The notes: generated from the letters alone by a model not told the origin. Counted from the first letter of the stretch, positions 51,131 through 62,872 are shown. The stretch is 64,000 nt of DNA from Ariolimax columbianus (GCA_036924085.1 JAVGWX010000006.1:34716033-34780032); one strand, 5' to 3'. Program-made: numbers and translations.

Positions 51131-52260
51131 TGTGGATCTTCTTCGTCTTTCTTTTTTTCTTCGTACGCTTTCAGATGTCAGCCTGAATTTATTCAATGAA
51201 AGCAGCAGTCATCCTGAGGCTGTCGACACTGTCCAGTGTTGACACTGGTGATGGCCACATGTGCTTTCTCTGGTCCTCGTATGTCGGGCAATTTTGCAGT
51301 AGATGTTCAGAGGTCATTTTCACTGTGCCACAGGTGCATTCGTCAGTAGCACCTATCTTCAGTTTATTGAATAGATGGTACATCAGTCTGCTGTGGTCTA
51401 TGCGGAGTCTGAAGATCACCACCTGCTCTCTTCTGTCAAACTGGTAATAAGCATCATTTTTTGTGTGTAGCCAGTATGCTCTGTTTCCCATTTGACCATG
51501 TATCTGGTCCTAATAAACCTTTTGGACTCTTCGCAGGTCACACTAGAATATGGTTGTGGTAACCTTGCACCTTCTATTATCAGTATGTCTGCCCCCTTGT
51601 TGCCTTGGATGTTATAGTGGGATGGAACCCCCTGTACCTCTATTTTTTTTAGTGCGAACTGCTGGCATTGTTGACAAGAGTACTGATCTTAAATCATTTA
51701 GTTCTGTATTTTTCTGGCTTTTCAGTGCTGTGACTACGGATATAGCATCTATTAAAAAGATATCTGGCTTTCATTGCTTTCGCCTGTCAGCATTGATTTT
51801 ACTGCAGCCTTCAATGCCCCTGCCTCTGTTCTGAAATTGCTTGAGAATGTTCCTGTTGCCACTGGCAGTATTATCTTTCTACCGTTTGTTAGGCTCAGTA
51901 ATACCCCTCCCCCTCCATTTTCTGTTGCGTTTGTTGCAGAACCGTCAGTGTATGCATGGGTTCAGTCAGTGCTTGGGTAGTTTTTCTCTATGTATTTCAG
52001 AGTTATCTCTTCTTTCCTTTTCCATCTGGCTGTTCTTGTATCCGATACCCGGTATATTTTCTACCACCTCTGGAAAGACCTGCTGCTTCCAGATGGGTTT
52101 GCATACAGTAAGGATGGGCTTTGGTGTTGAGGTGATGATCTGAGGTTTTCAGCCTTTTCCCTGATGACATTTAGTCTACCCAGCAGTATATGGTTTCGCG
52201 TTTTGACGCGACTGGTAACCGTTAAGATGTCATTGTGTGAGATCTTGCTATTAGGCGTTT
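51131..52260 (-). pseudogene. RNase H-type LINE, longer copy
   Basis: Minus strand from about 52250: LLGRLNVIREKAENLRSSPQ, then THAYTDGSATNATENGGGGV (first RNase H Asp), then FRTEAGALKAAVKSMLTG (the Glu). Frameshifts follow before QGVPSHYNIQGNKGAD (final Asp). Then come MVKWETEHTGYTQK, IFRLRIDHSRLMYHLFNKLK and CTCGTVKMTSEHLLQNCP. The 3' end is a GAAG-rich tail at about 51131-51170. It keeps the full RNase H order missing from the shorter copies, but is full of stops. Confidence 0.88.
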
Positions 52261-52289
52261 CCTATCATCGCCTCTAGAAGGTATGTCAA

Positions 52290-52820
52290 CATTGATGTTA
52301 GAGAACAGTTTGAAAAATAACAACGAAAAGATGGTAAAGGATCCGAACAAAAATCATGGAAAAAATAGGACACGATAAGAATTTACGAGAAAGTGGAGTA
52401 ATCTTATGTGTTTAAATTACAGAATTACAGTTAAGAGGAAAGACAGAAAAACCGGCGTACGGTGTATGGAACAGAGACGAATTCGTGGTGACTTAATATA
52501 GGTTTATAAGATGATCAGAGGAATGGATAAATTAGACTATAACAAGTTGTGTTTTTTTAAATTCAGCCACCCACAAGAACAAGAGGGCATATTAACTAAA
52601 GAGAGGTCCAGATTAGATATTAGGAAATATGTTTTAAGTCAGAGAGTGGTGAATGCTTGGAATGCATTGTCACGGGAAGTAGTGGAGGCAGGGACAGTTA
52701 ATGCATTTAAGAATATATTGTATGCGCATAGCTTTTAGAGCAAGTGATGTAAATGAAACTGGTTGTTTACAGACTCTGCAGGGTCTTCTGAACCAGTATA
52801 AGGACGTTAAGTTAAGTTAA
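52290..52820 (+). pseudogene. L2-like LINE 3' end
   Basis: The plus strand reads VYKMIRGMDKLDYNKLCFFK, then LTKERSRLDIRKYVLSQRVV and WNALSREVVEAGTVNAFKNI, and stops at about 52738. The 3' tail is gacgttaagttaagttaaat. This is the C-terminus of the L2/CR1-like family seen at 24.14 and 35.46 kb. It is 5'-truncated. Confidence 0.9.
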
Positions 52821-52851
52821 ATAAAGTATTACTGTGGTAATAACACTCCAC

Positions 52852-53137
52852 AATGTTGTTGTTGTTGTTGTTTCGAATGCCCATAATGAGTAGGTTACTC
52901 TTATGTACGCCCTTAAAAGGGCGTTAAGTGACGGGTCTGCAGTGGCTTTCCTCACACCTCGATCGTGCTGATGAAAGTGGACCAGGGTCCTCCAGGCGAT
53001 TGTGCTATGCTTGGCTTCATCTGCGTGTCGCTCACTGCTACGGAGATCACGTCTAACCTCACATTGTTAGCCAGACTCTTGTCCTCGACAACAGTCCGTT
53101 TCCAGGACTACCAATGACGAGGTCAGGTGAGGGTCTT
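52852..53137 (+). mobile_element. Head of the head-plus-core repeat
   Basis: The best head copy together with 63.45 kb. It begins ttgttgttgttgttgtttcg then aatgcccataatgagtagg. It continues gggcgttaagtgacgggtct, gtgctgatgaaagtggacca, gcttggcttcatctgcgtgt and agtccgtttccaggac, ending in gtgagggtcttggccagtat. No reading frame is conserved between copies, so it appears to be non-coding. Confidence 0.88.
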
Positions 53138-53515
53138 GGCCAGTATATTTCTCCTGACCCTGGCTAACATTCTCTGATCAGTGTGTTTTGCCTGACAAGA
53201 CGTTAGCCTCATCGTCCCGCCAGGTGAGGATCTTGGCTAGTATATTTCTCCTGACCCTGGCTAACATTCTCTGATCACTGTGTTTTGCCTGACAAGGTTT
53301 TAGCCTCATCGTCCCGTCAGGTGAGGGTCTTGGACCAGTATATTTCTCCTGACCCTGGCTAACATTCTCTGATCAGTGTGTTTTGCCTGACAAGGTTTTA
53401 GCCTCATCGTCCGGTCAGGTGAGGGTCTTGGCCAGTATATTTCTCCTGACCCTGGCTAACATTCTCTGATCACTGTGTTTTGCCTGACCAGACGTTAGCC
53501 TCATTGTCCCCACTC
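53138..53515 (+). repeat. 97-bp core array
   Basis: Nearly four units of 97 bp (ggccagtatatttctcctga ... gtgttttgcctgacaaga ... gtcaggtgagggtctt). The unit is composite: one core-like segment with ggccagtat and ctgaccctggctaac, one with gatcagtgtgttttgcctga, and the tail motif gacgttagcctc, which is here inside the repeated unit. It ends gttagcctcattgtcccc. Confidence 0.93.
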
Positions 53516-53619
53516 CCCAATGTACATAATATTTTAAATAAATAATTGTTTAGGGTATCAGAAGATTATGATGGTTCCCCTTTAGACTGACGAGGGTCAA
53601 ACAACTTAAACGATGCCGG

Positions 53620-53983
53620 GGGATCAAGACGCTGAGCAGCGCATGAACTGCAGCGGTCATGGAGCCATAGCTGACAGCTAGCGGCAGGGCCAGCGAACTA
53701 GAGCTGCCAAGGCCCTTCTACACCTCCACGCGGTGATCCTGGATAACAGGCTGCAACAGAGCAGACTGACTAAGGACAAGGGGTCGAAGAGCGAAGGCAA
53801 CCCGGTACTCAAAAAAAAAAAAGGCCTGTTGAAGTTGAATGTGTCGGACCGAAAGGTGCAAATATCGCAGCCAAGCTGTAAACTATTACAAAACGCATTC
53901 CGTTCTCTGGACTACATTCTGCTACTTGCAAAGCCCTTTTCAGGGCTTGGTAGCGGGAGATTGAGAACGAACGAAGCCAAGCC
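53620..53983 (+). mobile_element. SINE-like family B, copy 4, with 12-bp TSD
   Basis: A full copy of 364 bp flanked by aaacgatgccgg at 53608-53619 and 53984-53995, a clean TSD. It begins ggatcaagacgctgagcagc and ends gaagccaagcc. The TSD shows that family B moves by LINE-type retroposition. Confidence 0.93.
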
Positions 53984-53995
53984 AAACGATGCCGG

Positions 53996-54310
53996 AACTA
54001 GGAACACCGTATAAATCTCCCAAACGTGTAAAATTGTGAACATTGAAATAATTTAGTAATGGGTTCATGCATCTGAATGCATGGGAACGTCCTGCTGGGT
54101 ACAAGTCCGTAAGTAGGTCACAGACTGATGTGGAAATGTGAAAACATGCAGTTGGTGGTTTGTAAAGGTGTCATTAGGTGGCTGCAATATCCAGCTTTGT
54201 GATAACTGTAGGTAGCAGACGCTAGGGGTCGCGTGCAAGTGAGCAGTTTAAATACAAGATTGAGTCCGTGCTGGTAGAGATGCAATCAAAGAGCACCGTC
54301 ATGTTGCGCG
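53996..54310. other. No recognisable feature
   Basis: Nothing recognised. Confidence 0.4.
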
Positions 54311-54313
54311 TTT

Positions 54314-54364
<51 letters not shown>

Positions 54365-54420
54365 CGAGAGAGAGAAAGAGAGAGAGAGAGAGGGAGCGAG
54401 AGAGAGAAAGAGAGAGAGAA
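54311..54420 (+). repeat. (GT)n then (GA)n microsatellite
   Basis: A short GT run (about 54315-54328) followed by GA repeats with ggagcgag and gaaag interruptions. Confidence 0.95.
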
Positions 54421-54424
54421 GGGA

Positions 54425-54690
54425 CTTTCTGCAAAGGACATTCATAAGGAATTGATTCCAGTTTACGGGTGAGAAGTGTTTGTCGCGTAAAGTGCTGCAT
54501 AACTGGTTCGATACAATTTTCTTTTAAGGACGCTCAAAAATTGTTAACGAAGTCCGGCATGGTCGCCCTGTTCAGATTGGAACAAAAGCATTTGTGCGGC
54601 GAGTAGGAGAGATGATTCGAGCTGATAGGCGAGTAACAAAAGACAGTGTAGCAGCTACAACAAGGTGTTCGTGAGGTTTACTCTACAGCT
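54425..54690 (+). pseudogene. mariner-type transposase N-terminus
   Basis: The plus strand reads KDIHKELIPVYG, then in the next frame EKCLSRKVLHNWFD. Then come RSKIVNEVRHGRPVQIGTKA and VRRVGEMIRADRRVTKDSVA, with CS at the end. These are the two helix-turn-helix regions of a mariner-family transposase with two frameshifts. No catalytic region follows; a 51-bp array begins shortly after. Confidence 0.82.
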
Positions 54691-54759
54691 TAATGTATGG
54701 TCGATTGAATTTGGGAAAAGTGTGCACACGTTAAGTAAACAAGAGAACTGAACGACGAA

Positions 54760-55412
54760 CACAAAATGAACCAAATGGGCATGTGTTTGCGCTGATAAAG
54801 AGATAGGTATGTCCGAGCACTGATAAAGAGATGAGATAAGCGTATCAAACCAAATAGGTATGTCCGAGCACTGATAAAGAGATGAGATAAGCGTATCAAA
54901 CCAAATAGGTATGTCCTAGCACTGATAAAGCGATTTCATAAGCGTATCAAACCAAATAGGTATGTCCTAGCACTGATAAAGCGATTTCATAAGCGTATCA
55001 AACCAAATAGGTATGTCCTAGCACTGATAAAGCGATTTCATTAGCGTATCAAACCAAATAGGTATGTCTTTGCACTGATAAAGCGATTTCATTAGCGTAT
55101 CAAACCAAATAGGTATGTCCTAGCACTGATAAAGCGATTTCATTAGCGTATCAAACCAATTAGGTATGTTCTTGCACCGTTAAAGCGATTCCATAAGCGT
55201 ATCAAACGAAATATACATGTCCGTGCACTGATAAAGCGATTTCACAAGTGTATCAAACGAAATAGACATGTCCTTCCACTGATAAAGAGATGAGATAAGC
55301 GTATCAAACCAAATAGACATGTCCTTGTACTGATAAAGAGATGAGATAAGCGTATCAAACCAAACAGGTATGTCCTAGTACTGATAAAGAGATGAGATAG
55401 GCGTATCAATAT
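54760..55412 (+). repeat. 51-bp minisatellite
   Basis: About thirteen units of gtatcaaaccaaataggtat then gtcctagcactgataaagcg then atttcataagc. End units carry agagatgagata in place of agcgatttcata, at both edges of the array, which frames a younger centre. 51 is a multiple of three, but stops are frequent. Confidence 0.95.
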
Positions 55413-56084
55413 TAGTAAAAATTATCAGGTATCGTTAACATTTCCCTTTCATGCTGCCTTTCATTTCTTAACAGTAAACCATGTACCAATCCGCAACTGG
55501 CTATTCTGGTGCGTGCGCCGACATTGGTGCGACCCCTTTCCAATATCATCAAGTACAACACATTGCTACAGAAAAAACCAACACAAGCAGTCATTTGGCG
55601 CTGGCTTTCTTTAAAGGAGTCCCCCATGAGTGCGGGTAATATTAGGAACATTACAGCCCTCTTTAGCCACCATCTGCAACATGATTGGAAGGTTACAGCG
55701 GTCCTATTCTTATCAACCCTGACACCACTCGTCTGTATTATTGCCGTTAACACTAATCTCAACAATGGCTGACAATACACACACGTTTTACAAATTATAA
55801 CAGCCAACAGTCAGACGCCAACGAAACATGTACACGTTGCTAAAATATCTCGGTTATGAATCGAGGTTATGTTTTAGAATGTGGCAAATGCTTCTTTTAA
55901 AACAAGAAATCCAACCCAAAATAAGTGGAACTACTACAGAAATAAGAAGGGATTGTTAGAATCCATACACACGTGACAGACATATTGAACCGGTTTCTGA
56001 ACTGGCGTGTGAATGTGTCGGTTTGGAATATGATACCAGACGAGTCAGGAAAAAAAAACGGAGGTACGAGAAATTAGTTTGAGA
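55413..56084. other. Unassigned; overlapping open frames
   Basis: Frames of 87 codons (+, 55509-55772) and 131 codons (-, 55412-55807) are open in this stretch. Neither shows a family motif or convincing splice sites, so I leave it as unknown. Confidence 0.4.
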
Positions 56085-56725
56085 CAGTAAGAGTGTAAGA
56101 TAGACTGACAAGAGACAGTAAAAGTTCAGGATAGACTGACAAAAACAGAAAAAGTTTAGGATAGTCACACAAAAACAGAAAGAAAATTAGGATAGACTGA
56201 TACAACAACAGAAGAAGTTTAGGATAGACTGACACACAAACAGAAAGAGTTTAGGATAGACTGATACAAAAACAGAAAGAGTTTATTATTGACACACAAA
56301 AAGAGAAAGAGTTTAGGATAGACTAATACAAAAACAGAAGGAGTTTAGGATAGACATACAAAACCAGAAAGAGTTTAGGACAGACTGACATAAAAACAGA
56401 AAGAGTTTAGGATAGACTAATACAAAAACAGAAAGAGTTTAGAATAGACATACAAAACCAGAAAGAGTTTAGGACAGACTGACACAAAAACAGAAAGAGT
56501 TTAGGACAGACTGACACAAAAACAGAAAATGTTTAGGACAGACTGACACAAAAACAGAAAGAGTTTAGGACAGACTGACACAAAAACAGAAAGAGTTTAG
56601 GACAGACTGACACAAAAACAGAAAGAGTTTAAGATAGACTGACACAAAACCAGAAAGAGTTTAGGACAGACTGACACAAAACCAGAAAGAGTTTAGGACA
56701 GACTGACACAAAAACAGAAAGAGGT
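56085..56725 (+). repeat. About 32-bp minisatellite
   Basis: About twenty units of gacagactgacacaaaaaca then gaaagagttta. The left units are irregular (29-33 bp) and the right units regular. Confidence 0.95.
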
Positions 56726-57034
56726 GTCTTACGTTGTACTACCTTCACCTTTCATTCTGGGTTTTGTGTCACAGGGAGGTACGCTAATAATAATAATAGA
56801 AACGCTAGCAAAGGGAAGAAACACGAGAGGAAGCACGAGCCGAGGACATGAAAGCAATTCTTCATTATTCGGACCGCCGTAACCTTTCCAACGGGCGCAA
56901 AGAAAGTGGATATAAAACAATATCGATCGCTTTCAGGCAAAGATAGCAGAATTGGGGAAATGTAATGTCATCGAGAGATAGAGTGTGTGGGATTCTGATA
57001 CTTATAATACAGTGTTGGCAGATACAAATGTAGA
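56726..57034. other. No recognisable feature
   Basis: Nothing recognised. Confidence 0.4.
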
Positions 57035-57590
57035 CTACTTTCTTCTATACTATATCACAGAGAGACTACTTGTTTCTATAATATATCACCTATAGAGAAT
57101 ACTTCTATAATATATCACATAGAGATGTTCTTACTTTCTATAATAGATTTCAGAGAGAATACTTCTTTCATATAATACATTTCAGAGAGAATACTTCTTT
57201 CATATAATACATTTCAGAGAGAATACTTCTTTCATATAATACATTTCAGAGAGAATACTTCTTTCATATAATACATTTCAGAGAGAATACTTCTTTCATA
57301 TAATACATTTCAGAGAGAATACTTCTTTCATATAATACATTTCAGAGAGAATACTTCTTTCATATAATACATTTCAGAGAGAATACTTCTTTCATATAAT
57401 ACATTTCAGAGAGAATACTTCTTTCATATAATACATTTCAGAGAGAATACTTCTTTCATATAATACATTTCAGAGAGAATACTTCTTTCATATAATACAT
57501 TTCAGAGAGAATACTTCTTTCATATAATACATTTCAGAGAGAATACTTCTTTCATATAATACATTTCAGAGAGAATACTTCTTTCTGTAA
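57035..57590 (+). repeat. 32-bp minisatellite with about 13 identical units
   Basis: Units of tttcagagagaatacttctt then tcatataataca. Copies from about 57170 to 57570 look identical base for base. Units before 57150 are degenerate (tatcacatagagatgttc) and seem to be the ancestral edge. Confidence 0.97.
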
Positions 57591-58205
57591 TGTGTAAACT
57601 GATATAATACTATCTTCTATATCACTTCACGTTAAGAAAATACTTCCTTCTAATATATCGCATTGAAAGAATACTTTCCTCCGTAATATTTTACAATTAT
57701 AGTTCCTTATGCGAAAGTCGCCATGGGACCTAGAAACGTCTCTACGATGCCTACCATTTTAATATCAGTGGCGTATTTGCGCATAATTTCCTCCATCACG
57801 AAATCCTCATCCTCCCCTTTGCCCTCCCCCCTATTTCAAGAGACATTTTAAAAAGTGCATCATCTCTCGTATCTTTCTCCCAATCCATCGACTTTTTCGG
57901 TCAGGCTACCGTCGTCGTGTCACACGGCATCTTAGCAATAACACTAATAAAAAATATTAGAAACAGATCCGTTTTACTTTGGAAATTATATTTGCACAAT
58001 TATATATCAGATTTTCAAGAACAATTCAGTCTTGCCCTCGGCACGTTGCACATCCCTACAAGGAACTTTTCATCCAGCATTGCACATGGATCCTACATTT
58101 TTTTTAAATAGCTCCTAGATCCCAAACACAAATGTCTCCACCCGACTTATTTATTTTAAGAGAGAGAAAACTTCCTTCCCTAAACATACACACATACATA
58201 CATAT
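57591..58205. other. No recognisable feature
   Basis: Nothing recognised. A poly-T run lies near 58099. Confidence 0.45.
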
Positions 58206-58575
<370 letters not shown>

Positions 58576-58696
58576 GGCAGGTAGGTTGGTAGGTAGGTAG
58601 ACGGGTGGATGGACACCCAAAAAACCAGCCCACCCACCCATCCCCCACCCACGCAGGCATGCACGCACGCTCACACATATACATACATGTATTCAT

Positions 58697-58935
58697 ATAT
58701 AAAAGTAAAGTAAAGTATCCCATAGCATTACTGCCGTAGGGGTGTGAGGTGTTAGCGATCTCACATTTCAAAGGCTCGGCTATATGAGGGCGGTAGCCAT
58801 CTCCTCTCCCTCGCCGCTTTTACTTCCCGGACTGAACTGGTACCCATTAAGGCTGGGTCGACCCGGGAGACATTGAGGTCTGAAAAAAGCCAGGTCTGCA
58901 AAGCCAGCGCGCTAACCACTGCGCTACGCGGCTCC
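58697..58935 (-). mobile_element. SINE family C, copy 2
   Basis: On the minus strand the head reads gagccgcgtagcgcagtggt then tagcgcgctgg, and the body contains cccgggtcgacccagcctta and gagatggctaccgccctcat. The 3' end shows tactttactttactttta. The B-box is degraded, because the stretch after gctggctttgcagacc is shortened relative to copy 1. Confidence 0.92.
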
Positions 58936-59724
58936 ACAATACATATATACACACATATAATAGAACTTCTAATAATTGAGCCTGTATGTACACAAGACAT
59001 CGAACATCTTGTGTGCCCTAGAGACTACGAAATCTATGCCAACGGTAGCGTAGCAACCAGAAGGGTCTTTTATAGACTAGACAGGTCAAGAATGGTAGGG
59101 GCTCCAGACAGAAATACTCTCTCCCTCTCCCTCTCTCCTCTCGCTCCTGGTAGCCCAGACTATCTAATGGGCGAGAGACTAGAATCACGGCCGTTTTGCT
59201 TTTTTTATGTGAGTTTAAAAAAAATAATATAACAGCAGCATATCTAATAGATGGCATTAGCAACGGCGTTTGCAAAGGCAAGTGATATTGCATTTAGAAA
59301 AAAATACACATTGAGCTGTAGAATACAAAGCTAAGTAGCGGACATTCATCTCTAGGTGGATGGCAGTCGAATAAGTGTGACTTGTAGCAGTGGTAAGCGA
59401 CGACACAGTGGGAGGAGCGGATTGACAATAACTGGTTTAAAACTAATCTCCAAGTCACGGGCAGAGGAACGTGTGTGTGTGTGTGATTAAGCGATGAGAG
59501 TGCTTGTCTGTAGCAGCAAAATGCTGAGGATTCACTTACCGGTCTCAACACGATCATGGCTACGCAGATGTAAATAGGTACCTGACTGGTGGTTAAGGGA
59601 AAATATACATTTTTCTCAATTAGTTTGGGTTTGTTTTGTTCTTTTTTTTTTGGGGGGGGGGGGGGGGGGATACGACAATGCTCAAAAAGCTGTGGGGGAC
59701 CGGCGAAGACCTGAAACGCTGTCT
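58936..59724. other. No gene; CT and G runs
   Basis: It contains a short CT-rich run (59120-59150), a GT run (59472-59484) and a poly-G run (59651-59669). Nothing else is recognised. Confidence 0.5.
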
Positions 59725-60068
59725 CCTTCGTGAACCTGACCGGACTAGAAGCATCAGTTGATCGTGAACCTCACCGGACTAGAAGCACAGCATCAGTTGA
59801 TCGTGAACTTCACCGGACTAGAAGCACAGCATCAGTTGGTCGTGGACCTCACCGGACTAGAAGCACAGCATCCGTTGGTCGTGAACCTCACCGTACTAGA
59901 AGCATAGCATCAGTTGGTCGTGAACCTCACCGGACTAGAAGCACAGCATCAGTTGGTCGTGAACCTCACCGGACTAGAAGCACAGCATCAGTTGGTCGTG
60001 AACCTCACCGGACTAGAAACATAGCATCAGTCGATCGATGGAGAAGAAGAAGAAGAAGAAGAAGAAGA
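59725..60068 (+). repeat. 39-bp minisatellite ending in (GAA)n
   Basis: About eight units of cgtgaacctcaccggactag then aagcacagcatcagttggt, then a short run of GAA from about 60041. The first units lack the acagc segment. 39 is a multiple of three, so an ExHRTRS-type frame runs through it. Confidence 0.95.
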
Positions 60069-60310
60069 TTGCCAACCGCCTAGGGTCCTTTTACGTGCAC
60101 ATCATCTTCATGGGACCTGCTAGTTTATCGTCCGTCTCCTTTATGACTAGGCGCTTAATCGCACCTCTTTTGAGACCAAGAGTTACTTGATCCTTGAGGG
60201 TTGCGAAGATCCTGTCTTCGTTCTTTTCTCGAACGGCTAGCTCCATCCATACCTCTCTGTCAAGGCTACATCTTTTGACAAGGTTTTCTTCAATGTGACT
60301 TGTAAGGGAA
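60069..60310 (+). repeat. Dispersed repeat D2, copy 1
   Basis: About 240 bp shared with 61975-62225: gattgccaacc, ggtccttttacgtgcac, catgggacctgctagtttat, tgatccttgagggtt and tctcgaacggctagctccat. The minus strand is open for 76 codons here, but the frame is not kept in copy 2. The class is unknown. Confidence 0.8.
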
Positions 60311-60822
60311 GTAATAATCATACATAAGACACCGCTAACAATAGTACACGGAATGATCGAACAGTTTCCCCTAGCCCCAGTTCTGTTTTGTTATTTGTTT
60401 AATTTTAATTTTAATTTCACGTATTTGCCTTAATAGTTTCTACTGGCGGAGGCGCTCCTATTCCACCCTAGACCGTTGTCAAACTGGGCGATATTAAGAC
60501 GCATAAACCAGTGCTTGGATGCATGTGTGCATCTGTATGTACCTATGCTAGGTTTGTGCGCTCTCAGAAGCCAGCCCAACCAAAGTGCAATGGAAGGGCC
60601 TCACCCTGACGGCGCGTGTGAAAGTTGTGGAGGGCAGGAATACTTGAATAGGGCGAAAATGCGGCAGTGAATCAGCTGGCATCAGTAACTGACTCATAGC
60701 TGCGTGCACAAGGGACGGTGACCCTTTGCTTACTTCCCTGTCCAAGCACCACGTCATATAGCGTTCATTCAGTGTCCAGTAACTTGAATTGCCCTGTCAT
60801 TCGTCTTCAGCATGTGGCTCTC
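60311..60822. other. No gene; short dispersed word at 60589
   Basis: Apart from the gcaatggaagggcct block shared with 49766, nothing is recognised. Confidence 0.45.
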
Positions 60823-60965
60823 GTCACATGTATCCGGGAAGTTAAAACAGATCATCATATAACCTGGATCTTGTACCGCAGCACAGTCACGTGTATCCGG
60901 GAGGTTGGGACAGATCATCATATGACCTGGATCTTGTACCGCACCGCAGTCACGTATATCGCCGT
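60823..60965 (+). repeat. 63-bp tandem duplication
   Basis: gtcacatgtatccgggaagt starts at 60823, recurs 63 bp later (60886), and starts a third time at 60949 before breaking off. Confidence 0.92.
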
Positions 60966-61611
60966 CCTAGAGTCCCCATTTCTCTATGTTCTTCATGCAT
61001 CGTGATATCCCAGTCCGAAGTCTATTTATTGTCTTCCAAAGCGAGTAGGGCAAGTGATGTCCAGGGGCAGGTTCCTCCTGAGGCTCGACCCCTGGGTCCT
61101 GTATCATTTCGTGCCATAATTCAGTGCAACGAGTTTCAGGACTTGACTGTATGGGCTTTGTTGATTTAAAGAAACTATGCCTGGATTTGAGTCTTGTGAT
61201 CTGCTTCTAGTGTCCAAACTCTGGGTTTGTAGGGTCGTTTTCCTGTTTCTCTCGTTAAATTTCAGCAACCACGTCCCTTCTGACGGCATGTGGAGCTATG
61301 CCAATTATGAGGTATATTTTACCATTGGGGGTGGGTTTTAATTATCCTGACACTATCATCCCTGCCTGTCTACCTGCCTCGGGTATTGCTATAACAACGA
61401 GTAATGCATGGGCAGAGTTTCTCCAGACTGACGCGGCGTATTCTACGGCTGAGAGTGGCGAGTGCCGATGTCCGGAGAATAGTTTGACGTGCTACCCGTG
61501 TTGTACTAGTCAATGTTCGGATAGTGTAGTTTCTTAATGTTGTGACCCCTAACAGACCATTACCATATTCCACTTTCTAGTGGCGGCCCTGGAAACAGGC
61601 CGAAACCATGC
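60966..61611. other. No recognisable feature
   Basis: Nothing recognised. Confidence 0.4.
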
Positions 61612-61745
61612 GTCCTGGCTAAGAGATTAGGGGATCGAAGAGGGAAGGCAAACTAGGTTCCAAAAATGCCGTGCGGAACTTAGATGTGTTGGGCCGAAAG
61701 GCGTATACATCGCAGCCACGCTATAAACTACAACACACTACCACA
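61612..61745 (+). mobile_element. SINE-like family B, partial and diverged
   Basis: ctggctaagagattagggga, then tcgaagagggaaggcaaact and gttgggccgaaaggcgtata, match the middle of family B. Both ends are missing. Confidence 0.7.
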
Positions 61746-61974
61746 AACGTCCATTTCAGGACGAACTCCAAAGAAAAAATACTTAGCATGCAGGTATTCA
61801 AATAAACAGGTGTACCCCTGATGCCAGGTAGCCGAAGGCAATTCGTATTAGTTTCTTTTAATTTTGATTAGTCCTATGGAAAAGTATGTGGCGAACTGAG
61901 CAGGAATTTCACAAATTTTCTTATTTGGTTTGTTATCATGTGCTCTGAAAGCGTCTAACAGCCTGCTCCTTTCG

Positions 61975-62225
61975 ATTGCCAACTGCCAATGGTCTTTTCA
62001 CGTGCAAATCATGTACATGGGACCTGCTAGTTTATCTCCCGTCTCCTTTAGGACTAGACACTTAATCTCAGCTCGTTTGAGACCAAAAGTAACTTGATCC
62101 TTGAGGGTTTGGAAGACCCACCGTTTCCTGTTTTCGTTCGTTTCTCGAACGGCTAGCTCCATATCTCTTTGCTATGGCTATATCTTATGACAAGATTTTC
62201 TTCGACCTGAAATGTCCATTACACG
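61975..62225 (+). repeat. Dispersed repeat D2, copy 2
   Basis: The same order of motifs as at 60069, diverged throughout, with a small insertion near 62120 (acccaccgtttcctg). Confidence 0.8.
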
Positions 62226-62401
62226 AGTAAATGTTTATTTATCTTTATTTATCACTGTTTAACCAACATCACCACAACTTGGAAAGCTGAAAATGTGTAT
62301 ACAGGGTCTAGTGCGACCTTTTAATCTGTTAAATGTTAATGGATTCTAGAGAGGTCATTCATAAGGCTCTCAGCGAAAAATGTGGGCAGGAGACTATCGT
62401 C

Positions 62402-62712
62402 CGGTCAGGTAAAACATAGTGATCAGGTAAAATATACTGATCAGGTAAAATATACTGATCATGTAAAATATACTGATCCGGTAAAACATACTGATCAGGT
62501 AAAATATACTGATCAGGTAAAACATACTGATCTGGTAAAACATAGTGATCAGGTAAAATATACTGATCAGGTAAAACATACTGATCAGGTAAAATATACT
62601 GATCAGGTAAAACATACTGATCTGGCAAAACATACTGATCAGATAGAACACACTGATCAGGTAAAATATACTGATCTGGTAAAACATACTGATCTGGTAA
62701 AATATATTGGTC
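62402..62712 (-). repeat. 18-bp core array of the head-plus-core repeat
   Basis: About seventeen units, read on the minus strand as ctgatcagtatattttac, with variants cagatcagtatgttttac. The unit is half of the 37-bp core seen at 45.1 kb. The array ends at the left in cctgaccggacgatagtctc, the tail motif. TGATCA palindromes recur every 18 bp. Confidence 0.95.
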
Positions 62713-62872
62713 AAGACACCCGACCTTGACTTCCTCGTAATTCTCCCTAGAAACGGGCTGTTCTTTATGGCAGAATGGCAAACGAGGTGAGGGGTCGACG
62801 TGATCCCCGAAGTAGTGAGCGAAACGCAACTGAAACCCCCGGTAAATATAAGTCTACCGAAAAACGTCGTTT
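62713..62872 (-). mobile_element. Partial head of the head-plus-core repeat
   Basis: The minus strand reads tttcgctcactacttcgggg then atcacgtcgacccctcacct, then aacagcccgtttctaggga and gaagtcaaggtcgggtgtct, leading into the array. The left half of the head is missing. Confidence 0.82.

Noticed and set aside
55412..55807. 131-codon minus-strand frame and 87-codon plus-strand frame as host exons
   Set aside because: No convincing splice sites or protein family; they overlap on opposite strands.
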